Assembly: GCA_001600415.1 (NCBI GenBank)
Contig: BCJX01000001.1
Location: 1,228,008-1,260,104, forward strand
Source: Pascua guehoae
Lineage: Eukaryota; Basidiomycota; Tremellomycetes; Trichosporonales; Trichosporonaceae
DNA: 32,097 bases
Direction of reading: 5' to 3'
Shown here: positions 1 to 9,954 of the stretch, one piece after another
Position numbering within the stretch: the stretch's first letter is position 1
Layout: each line of letters starts with the position of its first letter
Translations under genes and position numbers: made by a program
The notes under the pieces: model-generated
What the model saw: the letters and a program-made list of their open reading frames with translations, nothing else
Told to the model about the DNA's origin: nothing
The model's database searches: none

Positions 1-16
1 CCCCCCCCCCCGGCGC

Positions 17-2843
17 CTATCGCCTCGCAAAGCGGAACCGCTCAAGAGCAGCCCACGTCAGCCCGTGGGGATTCGCCGCCGGTGGCCCCGCTGGCGCAGA
101 CACCGACCTCGTCGGCTTGCGTGCAACGGGCACACTCGGGAGGCGCGCCGCATGGCCCGCCTGTCTGCGGTCGGGCGCGGGTACATCTCCTTGCTGCTTG
201 CGTTCCGGTGCAGGGGTGTCTGTGTCGCCGCCGTCGCCTGCGGCCGGTGCTCGACGCTTGCGCTCCTGAACAGTCGGCTTGGTGGGCGCGTCGTCCCCGA
301 GAGAGTTGATCTCGCGCGCCGCCAGGACAATATTTGACGCCATGGCACTGAGCGGACGCGGCTTGAACGCACTGGAAGTGTTGTTGTTGACGACCTTGCC
401 AACAGGACCAGGCGAGCTCGACGCGTCGAGCGCATACTTCTGCCGCCACCCTTCGGCGACCACACGTGCGCGCGCCGCGCGCTCGCGGTCGGCGTCGTCG
501 AGCTCGTCGTCGAGCTCATTGCTGCCGCGCTTACTCCGGGGGCGCGCCTTGCCAAAGCTCATCGTACTGCCCCCGCTGCTGCTACCCGTCTTTGCGTCCA
601 CACGACGCCGTTTGGGCTGCGGGGGTAATGACGGCGTCACAATGTCGTCGTCCGCCGCTGAATCGCTCGAACGCGCGGAATGCAGAGAGCGCTGGAGCGG
701 CAGTGAGTGCCGGAGCGCAGGCGACGACGCTGGGACAAGCACTGCCAAATGTGACAAACGTCGGAGAGGTGTGACTCCCAAGCTGTTGCCGTCGACATCG
801 CTGGCACTTGAGCCGACAGTCGCAACCGTTGCGACTGTGAATTGGGTCGACTGCGTACCTAGCGGCGTTTCCGTCTGAGTCGGCTCTAGCTGCGTCTCAG
901 TTGCACAAGTCGCAAACTGCGACGACGCCGCAACGAGCACTCTCAGCTGCGTCGGTGTCGGTGACGACGGCTCGGGACGGTCATCCAACGCTTCTGACAA
1001 GTGTCGGTGGCATGGAGTGGAACGCATAGGAGACGACAGGTTGGGAGCCGAAACAGGCGACGTAAACGGCGCGTCGTTGTCGATATCGTGGAGAGCCGGT
1101 GATGGCGAGCGGACATCCTCTGGTGTGGCCGAGCGGCGCGACGACCGAGGTAGCTGCGTCGGCACATGGGTAGACTCTTCCCACTTGAGGTCAAAGGCAG
1201 GTGTAGCGGGCTCGGCCGGCTCATCGGCGAGCGCAGACTGGCCCCCAAAGAATTTACTCCTCTTGACCTCACCAGGCGGCGGTGACGGTGTACGGCGGCG
1301 CACGCCTCGGCCGTTGGGCAGGTCCGAGAGACGCGTGGGGCCAGAAGCAAACATGCCCACTGGCTGGACGGGTGCTGGGCGTGATTTGGGACGCTTTGAG
1401 CGGGTAAAGAATGCGTCGAGGGTACCCGTCTTGCTCTCGATCGCGCCCTTGGCTGGTGATGGTTGAAAATCGGGCCACAGGTCCTCGATAGGTTCACGCG
1501 TCTCGGGGTGCACGTCGCCCAAGGCCATTCCCCGCGCGACCTCGACGTCGACATCGAGGCCCACCCACTTGGCATCGTCGTCCGACAGACCGCCCTCGGG
1601 AAATTCGTTCAACGGGACGAGGCACCGCTGCTCGGGACAAAATACACGTTGGTAGATGAACGCCAGCTCGGCCTGCGCAAATGCAGCAGAGTAGTCGGAA
1701 GGAATATTGTGTGACCCCTCGAGACGGAGCGCTTGGAGGAGCTGCTGTCAGTCGGTGCGAAAAATGCCGTCCTCACCTTCTCTACAGTCTTGTATCGCCT
1801 CAACATACGATGTGCCTTCTTGAGTCCAATGCCGGGGATGGACGGGAGATAGTCACAGCCTGAGAGCATCTGGTGGGTCAGTTTGAGGATGAGGGAATTC
1901 TACCCACCGCCATGCGCCTGAACTGCACATCTGTCCAGCCGTGCATCGGCAGGCTGCGAACGGTCGCCAGCCGCGACCTGTCAACGGACACGCACGACCC
2001 GTCCTTTTCGAGCTTGAAGATGACCGTCTTGCACCCAAAGACCAGCAAGTCCGAGTCCTCGGTGATGACGCCGTCGACAAAGCCCTCGCGCTCTAGAAAG
2101 CACAGCTGTGCGTCCGCCTCGTACGGTGCGACAACATAGTCGACGCCCTCGGCGCGGAGTGCCTTGATGAGCTGGTACGCCATCTCGGGTGTAATGTCCA
2201 GACACTTTGTGTAGCAGTCGCGCGCATCTTTCAGTCTTCCCTGTGCCTCGAATGCCTGCGCGCGTGCGAGGTGGTCGGCACGAGACCTGTCGGGTCAGAG
2301 AACAGTGGCACTTTATGACCCACCTTGCGCGCGAGACTTCTGTGCCGCGTTTGGCGGGCAGCGGTCCGCCGTCGAACACGACAAACGGCTTGATATCATG
2401 GAATCGCAGCATGCGGACGCGATACATGGCATAGTCGACAAACCGCGTCGTCTTCTTGCCCTTGACGAGGTCCTCGGCGCACCCGAACGCACCCTTGTGG
2501 AGCCATACATAGGCGTCCACCGCGAGCCTGCAGTCGGCGTCAGTCCCGCTGGTGGTCGCGCCGACGACGGAAGCATGCATGCAGCACGATCGTCTCCCAC
2601 GCAAAAGTAGCACATGGGCCGTAGAGGTAGAATTGTGGGAGCGCATCGCTAGTCTTATTCGACCACTCGCTCAGACCAGTTCCCTGACGCGACGACGCCT
2701 TTGTCATTTCACGCGCATCCCCCACTTCACCCCGACGCGTCCGACCAATCAACCCATCCTACTCACCGCTTTCCTTTAAAGTCGGCAATGTTGCGTGGCG
2801 TCTGAATCTCCTTGAGGAGGGGGAGGAGGCCCGAGATGCCCAT
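17..2843 (-). CDS. EXO1: Exonuclease 1 (Rad2/XPG-family 5' flap nuclease), 5 exons, 826 aa
   Basis: Exons (minus strand): 2767-2843, 2324-2527, 1908-2286, 1777-1869, 17-1744. The join is in frame and ends at TAG 17-19. The N-terminus MGISGLLPLLKEIQ is the Exo1 signature. Metal ligands fall where the family expects them: D30 (VDAYVW), D78 (VVFDGG), then the acidic pairs of APYEADAQ and TEDSDLLVFG and the helix-hairpin-helix LSGCDYLPSIPGIGLKKA. Family role: 5'-3' exonuclease and flap endonuclease in mismatch repair, end resection and recombination in the nucleus. The C-terminal half (about residues 290-826) is Ser/Pro-rich and disordered, as in other Exo1 proteins, and carries a PIP-box-like TGTLDAFF (bases 1407-1430) and a conserved-looking SKFFGG. 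Introns of 37 and 38 nt separate exons 2/3 and 3/4. The exon 5 acceptor could lie 3 nt further on (CAGCAG), changing one residue. Divergent from the VPS68-like gene. A perfect ACGCGT lies in intron 1 (2735-2740). Confidence 0.95.
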
Positions 2844-3245
2844 GGCGACGACAGACGAGCGAGTGGGTGCCCGTGTGCTGTTTGTTGCTTGAAGGATTTG
2901 AGAGTTTGCGGGAAGGTAACGAAATGGGGAATCGCAAGGAACGAAAAGGTCAGTCGCGTCAGGTGGCAACGGCGGTAACGGCAGCACACACAACTACTGT
3001 ACCAAGCAGCAGACCCAACATGAGATGGTAAATTACGTAAATTTAACTTCTCTACACGTGACCTGGTTTTCCTCCCCTCCCACGGTGGTCTGTGGCGACA
3101 TGCGGGCCATGAACCCTTTGGCGTTGTGGTCCTGTGCATGCATCGCCGCCGAGCTCGCTGTCATCGTCGGCCGACAGACACCTACAGTACTTCTCCTGCC
3201 TTGGATTCACCTCCGCACGTTGCACTCTATCCATCCATCGCCGCA
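2844..3245. promoter_or_regulatory. Divergent promoter, EXO1 / VPS68-like
   Basis: 402 bp separate the two start codons. The segment holds a perfect 8-bp palindrome TTACGTAA at 3033-3040, a typical fungal bZIP half-site pair, followed 14 bp later by the E-box CACGTG at 3055-3060. Which gene they serve cannot be told from sequence. Confidence 0.5.
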
Positions 3246-4291
3246 ATGTCCCTCCCTCCAGTAAGTTATCAATATCGAAACTGTCCATGGCTGCTGGCGC
3301 AGCGGAGCACTGCCCCCTTCCCGTGCCAAACTGCCTTGCACCCAGTGCTCAGTGCTCCTTGCTGCCGCCCCTCAAGATCCCTCTCACCTTGCCTTATTGC
3401 CCGGCCATACTCACTCCGCAGTCTCAGTACGACCCCCGCCGCGTGTTCCGCTTCAGCCTTCCGCGGTTCGACGTGGGTCCAAAGGCCCGCGAGATTGGAA
3501 CATACATCTCTGGCGCTTTGGTGGGTTTCCTAGTCGGCTTGGTTCTAACCCACCAGTTCACATTCTCGTACTTCCTCCTCATCGACGCGGCGACCGTGTC
3601 CAAGCATGCGCGCCCGCCTCCTGATGCGCCGTACGACACGGTGCCGGTGCACATGACCTTTGTGGACTGGGTCCCTGCAATCTGCTCCACGTGTGAGTGA
3701 CGGCTGGAGGCGGGTAACCAACGAAGGAAGTGGAGCCAGTCAAGTGTGGCTCGCCTCTGTCCCACTTTGTTCTGTGACCGGCGCCGAGGTGCAGCCGGGG
3801 GAGTGTGGCGAGCGGGAGCAGGGGTATTCTACTACTGGACATGGTGCACTTCAAGCCCCCACCTTCCCACAACCTTGCTCACTAGCTCCGACTAACCCTC
3901 CCAGTGGGCTTCCTGGTCACGTCGCTCCTCGACAAGTCGCACCTGAACTCTGCGTTCTCGGGCGACTCGTGGGGTCACGACGGCCCGGCGGCGTGGCGTG
4001 CGCGCGTCGTCCTCTTCCTCGGCGTCGCCCTCATGGCCGGTGGCCTTGCCGGTAGTCTCGTGGGTACGGTCTGTCCGAAGTTGGCTCACCCAGCAGACTG
4101 TCCTGATCCTCAAGTACATTGTGCCCGACTACACCGACTACCTCTACTACGGCGGTGCCAATGTCGGCATGAACGCGGGCGTTATGATTGCGTGAGCTCA
4201 CTCCACTCAATGTCAGCTCACACACAGCGCGATGGTTCTCTGGGTCTCGCAGAGCGGCAGCGACGAGTACGAGTACCAGCTCACGGTGTAA
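3246..4291 (+). CDS. VPS68: VPS68/TMEM50 (UPF0220) family membrane protein, 5 exons, 199 aa
   Basis: Exons: 3246-3260, 3422-3692, 3905-4059, 4097-4191, 4228-4291; in frame to TAA 4289-4291. The first exon codes only MSLPP. The protein has about four hydrophobic segments: after KAREIGTYISGALVGFLVG, around VDWVPAICSTLGFLVTSL, around RVVLFLGVALMAGGLAGSL, and the C-terminal GGANVGMNAGVMIAAMVLW. The VDWVPAICST motif and the closing NVGMN...MVLWVSQSGSDEYEY are characteristic of the UPF0220 family (human TMEM50A/B, yeast Vps68). Yeast Vps68 acts in endosome-vacuole sorting with Vps55; that role here is inference. Intron 3 (4060-4096) needs a GTGGGT donor; the nearby GTACGG donor breaks the frame. 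The last two introns are 37 and 36 nt. Confidence 0.85.
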
Positions 4292-4806
4292 TGTTGTGTG
4301 ATACGAGATGCAAACGAAGCAGAGTGAACTGGAGTTGATCCCAGAAATGACAGAAGGAGACGGCGAAAGTGCTCGGTCGGCGTTGCGCGCACTGACTACC
4401 ACCAATGACGGCTGATATCTGGCGAGTAACAGGGACCACTAGGTCATGTTCTGCGACTCCCAGTGGGGAACCGCTGGGCTGAAGTTCCGATGAACGGGTC
4501 GAAGCAGCTCACCCGTCATTACCAGCTCACGACAACCTCATCCAGACTATCACCGACAGTATGCCAACCGTGCGGTACGCTCTCCGCCGACTCTTCCACA
4601 CGCGTTGATAACCAGATCGCGAGCACGCAGTAGACACTTAAGAGGTCTCGCGGCTCGCATCATCGGCATCACTAAGCCCAGGGCCCGCATACGCTGGGCC
4701 GTCTTCCGCGTCCTGCCCTGCATGTCTCGTCATGCGCGCAACCGCAACCTTCACTCCCGCTTGAAGTGGAACGCATTGCGCACCACCCCGCCAGCGGCAT
4801 GCTGAC
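4292..4806. other. Intergenic, no gene seen
   Basis: This 3' flank of the VPS68-like gene has only short unconserved frames on either strand. No tRNA, repeat or promoter motif stands out. Confidence 0.5.
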
Positions 4807-5696
4807 ATGACGCGCCCCTTCAAACACACCGCCAGACGCGAGGCGAGGCGCCTCCTTCCCATGGCCATGGCCGTGGAGACGACGAGGGTGGACCCAAACG
4901 AACGACCAGAATCATCCGCCTTCCCGACGTGGCTCTAGGGGCTTCTCGTGGGATATTGGACGACGCCGCCCACGGCCTCAGAGACGAGCACGGCGAGACG
5001 GATCCCAAAGGATGAGTGCACTGCTGGCTTGGACCAGGCGGCCATGGGGTGATCCGTTTCTTCGCCTCTGCACTTAGGCGAGGTACAGGACACATGGCTT
5101 GTACGCCACGGTCGGGGAGTATGGAGAGAATGACGATGAGGTGGAGGAGCAGGAGCAAGACGAGCAAGACCAAGGTGGCGAGCAAGGGGAGCAGGAGGAC
5201 GAGGGCGTTGGCCATGTTGAGGACATTGAGGGCATCGAAGGGTAAGTAGCCACTACACGCTGTATCCTTGTAAAGACGAGCCAAGCCCGATCGTGCTCTT
5301 GAGAAACTTCATAACGAATACAGTCCTGGGAGCATGTACAGGTTTCTGCCACAAGTGCCTGTTGGTGTGGGTCAGCTCACGCGAGCAAAGTCCCGACTGG
5401 GGTCGTGTTACATTCCATATGAGACGAGCACCATGCCTGCACTTTGCATCGCAAGAGCTGTGGCAAGTGCAGAACGCTACGAGAGGCGGTATCACCTGCT
5501 CGCGACCACTGGGACGTCAACATTACCAGAGAGCATGGAACAACAATCGAGCCTTCTTCCCTGGTGGTGGGGGCGCATGACCCATTGTGGTCGTGGTCAT
5601 GAGCGGGGCGGTGCACCACAAGACCTACCTGGTAACCGCAATTGGAAGATGGTACGAGGGATGGACGTCACCAGTCAGTCAAGTTTGTATGAGTAG
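4807..5696 (+). CDS. Unresolved spliced gene or pseudogene with acidic Gln/Glu tract
   Basis: No family is recognised. A strong splice pair joins two open blocks: 5078-5241, an acidic tract with motifs such as EYGENDDEVEEQEQDE and HVEDIEGIEG, ends at a GTAAGT donor, and 5324-5696 continues in frame (PGSMYRFLPQVPVGVGQL... to ...SQSSLYE) to TAG 5694-5696. The block at 5078 is preceded by a pyrimidine-rich run ending in TTAG, a plausible acceptor. The 5' part is unclear. An ATG at 4807 opens MTRPFKHTARREARRL but meets TAG near 4938. Another frame (GDDEGGPKRTTRIIRLPDV...) looks protein-like but stops at TGA near 5012 with no good donor. This may be a real lineage-specific gene with unusual splice sites, or a gene decayed at its 5' end. 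The leucine-rich minus-strand frame here is the antisense of the acidic tract. Confidence 0.25.
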
Positions 5697-5933
5697 CAGT
5701 AGATGGGAGACAGGTGTGCAGCTGCGACGCGAGTGGTACAGAGACAGATGGAGACATGCATCCATCAACAAAAAGAGCTGAACGAAAACGAAAAAGGTAT
5801 CTCGGGCGCTAGTCGCCTTCGACTTGTCCTCGAATTAATCTGCTCGCGCGTGGGTGGCCGCAGCGAAGCGCGATGTCGGTGAGCGCGCGCCCGCACGAGG
5901 GAGAAGTGTGGGCGCGGCGGTGGCGACGCGAGT

Positions 5934-6432
5934 TTACTTGGACGACGAGTACTTGGTGACGGCCTTGGTGCCCTCGGAAATGGCGTGCTTGGAGAGTTCA
6001 CCGGGGAGAATGAGACGGACGGCAGTCTGGATCTCACGCGACGAAATGGTCGAGCGGTGGTTGTACGACGCGAGCTTGGAAGCCTCGGTGGCAATGCGCT
6101 CGAAAATGTCGGCAACAAACGAGTTGAGAATGGCCATGGCCTTGTTCGAGATACCAGTGTCGGGGTGGACCTGCTTGAGGACCTTGTAAATGTACGAAGA
6201 GTACGACTCGACACGCTTCTTGGTGCGCTTCTTGCCACCCTCCTTGGCCGACGACGACGTCTTGGCGGCCTTGGCGGGCGCCTTGGACGCGGCAGCGGGG
6301 GCCTTCGAGGCCTGCGAGGCGGGAGCCTTGGAAGCGACAGCGGACTTGGGAGGCTGAGGTGGTGAGCACCGAGCAAGTGGCGTGGGGGGAGGAAGGCGAG
6401 TGCAGTAGAGTGGGGAGCAGGTGACTTACCAT
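5934..6432 (-). CDS. HTB1: Histone H2B, 2 exons, 140 aa
   Basis: Exons (minus strand): 6430-6432 and 5934-6353; stop TAA 5934-5936. The body is unmistakable H2[70 protein letters not shown] and the C-terminus [10 protein letters not shown], which includes the lysine ubiquitinated in other fungi. The N-tail is Lys/Ala/Pro-rich ([13 protein letters not shown]...). H2B pairs with H2A in the nucleosome. The first coding exon is only ATG: the start codon is followed at once by GTAAGT, the 76-nt intron (6354-6429) ends in CTCAG, and exon 2 starts with CCT CCC AAG. Without splicing, the ATG opens an unrelated frame, so splicing is required. Divergent from H2A across a shared promoter. Confidence 0.95.
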
Positions 6433-7161
6433 TGTGGTGGTGGTTGCTCGGGTGGGGGAGAGTGGTAGAGGAAGAGTGGTCGTTGGTGGTGTTGGTGGTG
6501 TTGGAGGTTTGACAGAGGACGATGGCTAAGTAGAGTGTGGAGGTGAGAGAGCGTGTTACTTTATACTCGCATCCTCTTCCTAGCAAAGCCACAGAGACGG
6601 CTGGCAAGTCCTTCCCTAGGCAGTCATCACACTTGGTTGGGCACGGCGCGGTGCGTGTGGCGGGCTAGGCAGGGAATGCGTACGCTGCAGGCTATGCTGG
6701 AGCGTGTTTGGCTGGCCCTGGGCGTGGTAAACACCGTGACGCGTCCATTTCTCCACCTAGCCTTTACCAACAGGTGAATTATCCGTGACGTGTACAATTA
6801 AATCACGTGATGTAAAAATGCCAACATCATCGTGTTTTGGCCACCCTACGCGCGCAGTGGTGATGTTGGCACAACTGTCGACCCTGGGCCAACACGCCTT
6901 TTCCCTGTGCCTGCCAACATCATCGTTTTGTGAGGGCGCCTGGTGTTGTTTCCCTGACTAGACACACACCGTCCAACTGGGCGCTGTCCACCACTGTACT
7001 GTAGCCAGCCAGCCAGAAACCCATCCATACTTAACCCCCAGCCTCCACCCCTCTTGTCATTTCCTCCATCTCTACAACTTCAAACTCCAACACCGCGTCC
7101 CTCGCCTCACCACTCCTCTCTCACACTCCCCACCCAACCCCCAACCAACACTTTATTCAAC
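6433..7161. promoter_or_regulatory. Divergent H2B-H2A histone promoter with repeated TGCCAACATCA motif
   Basis: 729 bp lie between the two ATGs. Three copies of a 10-12 bp element are visible: TGCCAACATCATCGTGTTTTG near 6818, the same start (TGCCAACATCATCGTTTTG) near 6912, and an inverted copy (GTGATGTTGGCA, 6860-6871). Upstream are TCACGTGA (6803-6810), a perfect ACGCGT MCB-type box (6739-6744) and GTAAACA, the forkhead consensus (6727-6733). MCB and forkhead sites are known cell-cycle elements in yeasts; their use here is inference. TATA-like sequences are TATAAA on the minus strand near 6560 (H2B side) and an AT-rich CATACTTAAC near 7026 (H2A side). Confidence 0.7.
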
Positions 7162-7657
7162 ATGTCTTCCGGTGGCAAGTCTGGTGGCAAGTCGGGCTCC
7201 GAGTCCAAGTCGTCGTCGCGTTCGTCCAAGGCGGGTCTTCAGTGTAAGTGTCCTTGTCCTCGTCCTCGTCCGCCACCACTACTACTCGCCTCTCCTCTGC
7301 CTTGTACTCGTGCTCACACACTCTCCAGTCCCCGTCGGTCGTATCCACCGTCTCCTCAAGCGCGGCAACTACGCACAGCGTATCGGTTCGGGTGCCCCCG
7401 TCTACCTCGCCGCCGTCCTCGAGTACCTCGCTGCCGAGATTCTCGAGCTTGCCGGTAACGCTGCCCGTGACAACAAGAAGTCGCGTATCGTCCCCCGTCA
7501 CCTGCAGCTCGCCGTCCGCAACGACGAAGAGCTCAACAAGCTCCTCGGCTCGGTCGTCATCTCGCAGGGTGGTGTCCTCCCCAACATTCTCACCGAGCTC
7601 CTTCCCGCCAAGACGACCAAGGGCAAGAAGGGCGGCAACGCTTCGCAGGAGGTCTAA
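7162..7657 (+). CDS. HTA1: Histone H2A with C-terminal SQEV, 2 exons, 136 aa
   Basis: Exons 7162-7243 and 7329-7657; the joined codon gives Phe in [20 protein letters not shown]. The histone fold is canonical: [57 protein letters not shown] and [18 protein letters not shown]. The N-tail ([19 protein letters not shown]) is Ser/Gly/Lys-rich and longer than in yeast. The C-terminus is SQEV, an SQ[E/D]-hydrophobic motif with Ser133; in other fungi the equivalent serine is the Mec1/Tel1 target that marks DNA breaks (gamma-H2A). Thus this canonical H2A probably also does the H2A.X job. The 85-nt intron interrupts the start of the fold. Divergent partner of H2B. Confidence 0.96.
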
Positions 7658-7759
7658 TCGGCGGGACTCGCGCGCGCACCAGCAGCAGCAGCTCCGGCAG
7701 CAGCACCCCGACCCCGAGGCACCCCACACTTCATTCGTCCTTTGTCTTCGTTTTCGCTA

Positions 7760-9954
7760 GTTCCTCCTTTGATGTCATCCGTAGTGATGCAGACTTCTGA
7801 GCATTACCTCTTGCTGCATGTTGCGTGAATGTTCTGGCTCGTACCTCTTGTCACCGTGCGCACGGCTTTGCTTCTCCGCTCTTCTGTCACTGTTCTGCAT
7901 GGTATGGGCACTCTTTCCTCTTGCTTTCCTTGCAGGCGAGGTCATGAAGGGCCGCCGATGCACATGCATGTGGTCCATAACTTCTCCGCACCGAGGCGTC
8001 TCTCGTCGGAGCAAGCGGCGGTGATGGCGGGTATGGCACATGGCTTGACTTTGCGTGACGCGCCAGCCCGAAAAGGGTGCGAAGGTGGCGTATGAAATCC
8101 ACCGTGGTAAACAACCTTTTGCTTCCGCTCCCTGTCGAGTTGTGGCTCTCGCTCACCCAATACTGCCATATCCCGAAAGACCTTGACGTCTGTTGCCAGC
8201 CTCATTTCGTGCACTGGTTTGTCTCTTGTCCGTATGCAGTCGCTTGTGCCACTGCGCGGTACGCGTGTCTGATTTATATGTACAATGCTGCGCCCTTGGC
8301 TGCGTGGCGGACGCGGTGGGTCGCCATCGATTGTCGTGTTGTGGCCTCCATACTCGCCGTTCAGCAACATCACCGCAGCCTACAAATGGATGTGCTTTGG
8401 ATGGCATGTCGTGGGTGTGGATCTCATAGTATCCCTCGTAACTTCAATGCATGCATGTGGCTGCTCCAGTGATGCCGTTTTGCTATTACTGCTGACAGTG
8501 GTTGAAATTGCTTTAATAATACGTCCCGCGAGCTCTTCCTGTGTCTCTAGGGTTCCCCCCTTGGGTTCTAGGTTACCATGCATGTCTGGTAATATTCAGT
8601 ATACTATTCCAGCTATGGCTCATGTGTTTGCGATGCGGTATATGTTGTGTGGTGGTTGTGGTGTCACTGTTCATGGGGAAATGGAGCGATTATTGAGTAT
8701 GTTCGGGGTGATAACTCGGCAAACAACTATATGTCATGCCAATTACGACTATACACCCACACCTCCCCACAAGCGATGCAGACGAGCTACACGATCAGCT
8801 CAAACCCCGGAAGCTATGCATAGGAGACACCAGGAGTTGTGAGTGCCAAACAGTGTACCTAAACCCATCGAGAAACCGACCACGGGAGCTGCCACAACCC
8901 CTAATACCCAGCGAGGACACCATAACAATTGAGTCTAGAGGGGCAAGCATGATACCAAGTCAACCTGGATGCAGTTTGCTATTGAAAGAGAAGAGCCAAC
9001 GCCAGAGAGAACCACGAGAATGCCCATTCACCACCATGTAAACCACCAACGAGGCAGCGACAGCAACAACGGCTCACCCCAGTGACCTCTCGCCGTAAAC
9101 AGCCAGCACAAATAGCGAAGTTCATCCTCCGAAATAAACCCGCGAGTCTTCTAACATCATGGTAGACGCCATACCTCAACTACGGAGCACGACTGGACAC
9201 CTCGAGGTCGGACGCTTAACCGCATGCTTGCCACAGGTGCCACATCGCCCACCACTCGACACAGCAGACACATTTCCGCACACTCCTAGCAACCCGTTGG
9301 TCCATACCGCATTATCTACTAGGTCTACAGCAGTCACCCCAACCTCCCGCCCACCGCCAAAGGCCATGTACGATGCACACAGTATGAGTGCTGTGCATTT
9401 CCACCTCGTCAGCGCATAGGAGCCACAGCGAGGACCCTGGCTCACGCATGCGGAGATCCAATCCATCTCCGCCCAACGGGGTCTGGCGTTGTTCTCTGGA
9501 ACTGCATGTCTCTCCGAGCATCTCTAGACCTCCAGTCCAACGCAGCGATGGGAGCCAAGCATGGCCTTGTGAGCGGTCACAGGGCTCACGTGCATGCAAG
9601 CAAGGTGCGGGGCACGCGACATGGTGCATGGTGTTTACTCCCAATCGCGATCGGTCCAAATATTGGGATGGGATGCATCACGGCGTCAGTTGGGTTCGAT
9701 GCTTGGAGCTTGGCAGAATGGCAGAGCATGCATGTGGTTGGTTGTGCAGCGGCGGTGGTGCGAGCTGCCCGTCTGCGGCCTGGTGGCCTGGTTGTTCCGA
9801 TATGCCGAGCCCGCCATACGGGGTGCAGGGTCCTCGTCTACATCTGCATCCATGCGAAAAAAGCACACGCGCATTTTGGTGGTCGGGTGGCTGGCAGACG
9901 GCGTGGCCGGCGTGATAGAGAGCACGGGGTTACGCGGCGAAATTGGATGGTTGG
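7760..9954. other. 2.2-kb gene-free interval between H2A and H3
   Basis: No conserved protein, tRNA or transposon feature is visible on either strand. The stretch from about 8.1 to 9.5 kb reads as less GC-rich than the flanking genes. Open frames here (for example 8285-8842 plus) are low-information and lack family motifs or sensible splice continuation. No histone H4 fragment was found. Confidence 0.5.

Noticed and set aside
4060..4096. Use of the GTACGG donor at 4064 for VPS68-like intron 3
   Set aside because: Every nearby acceptor then breaks the frame before the conserved LKYIVPDYTDYLYYGG segment; the GTGGGT donor at 4060 keeps it.
4820..5284. 154-aa minus-strand ORF with a very hydrophobic poly-Leu segment, possible membrane protein
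   Set aside because: The hydrophobic run is the exact antisense of a GAG/CAG-rich acidic tract on the plus strand, a common artefact; no conserved continuation.
8285..8842. 185-aa plus-strand ORF between H2A and H3
   Set aside because: No conserved motif, no splice support and a composition unlike the neighbouring genes; most likely chance.
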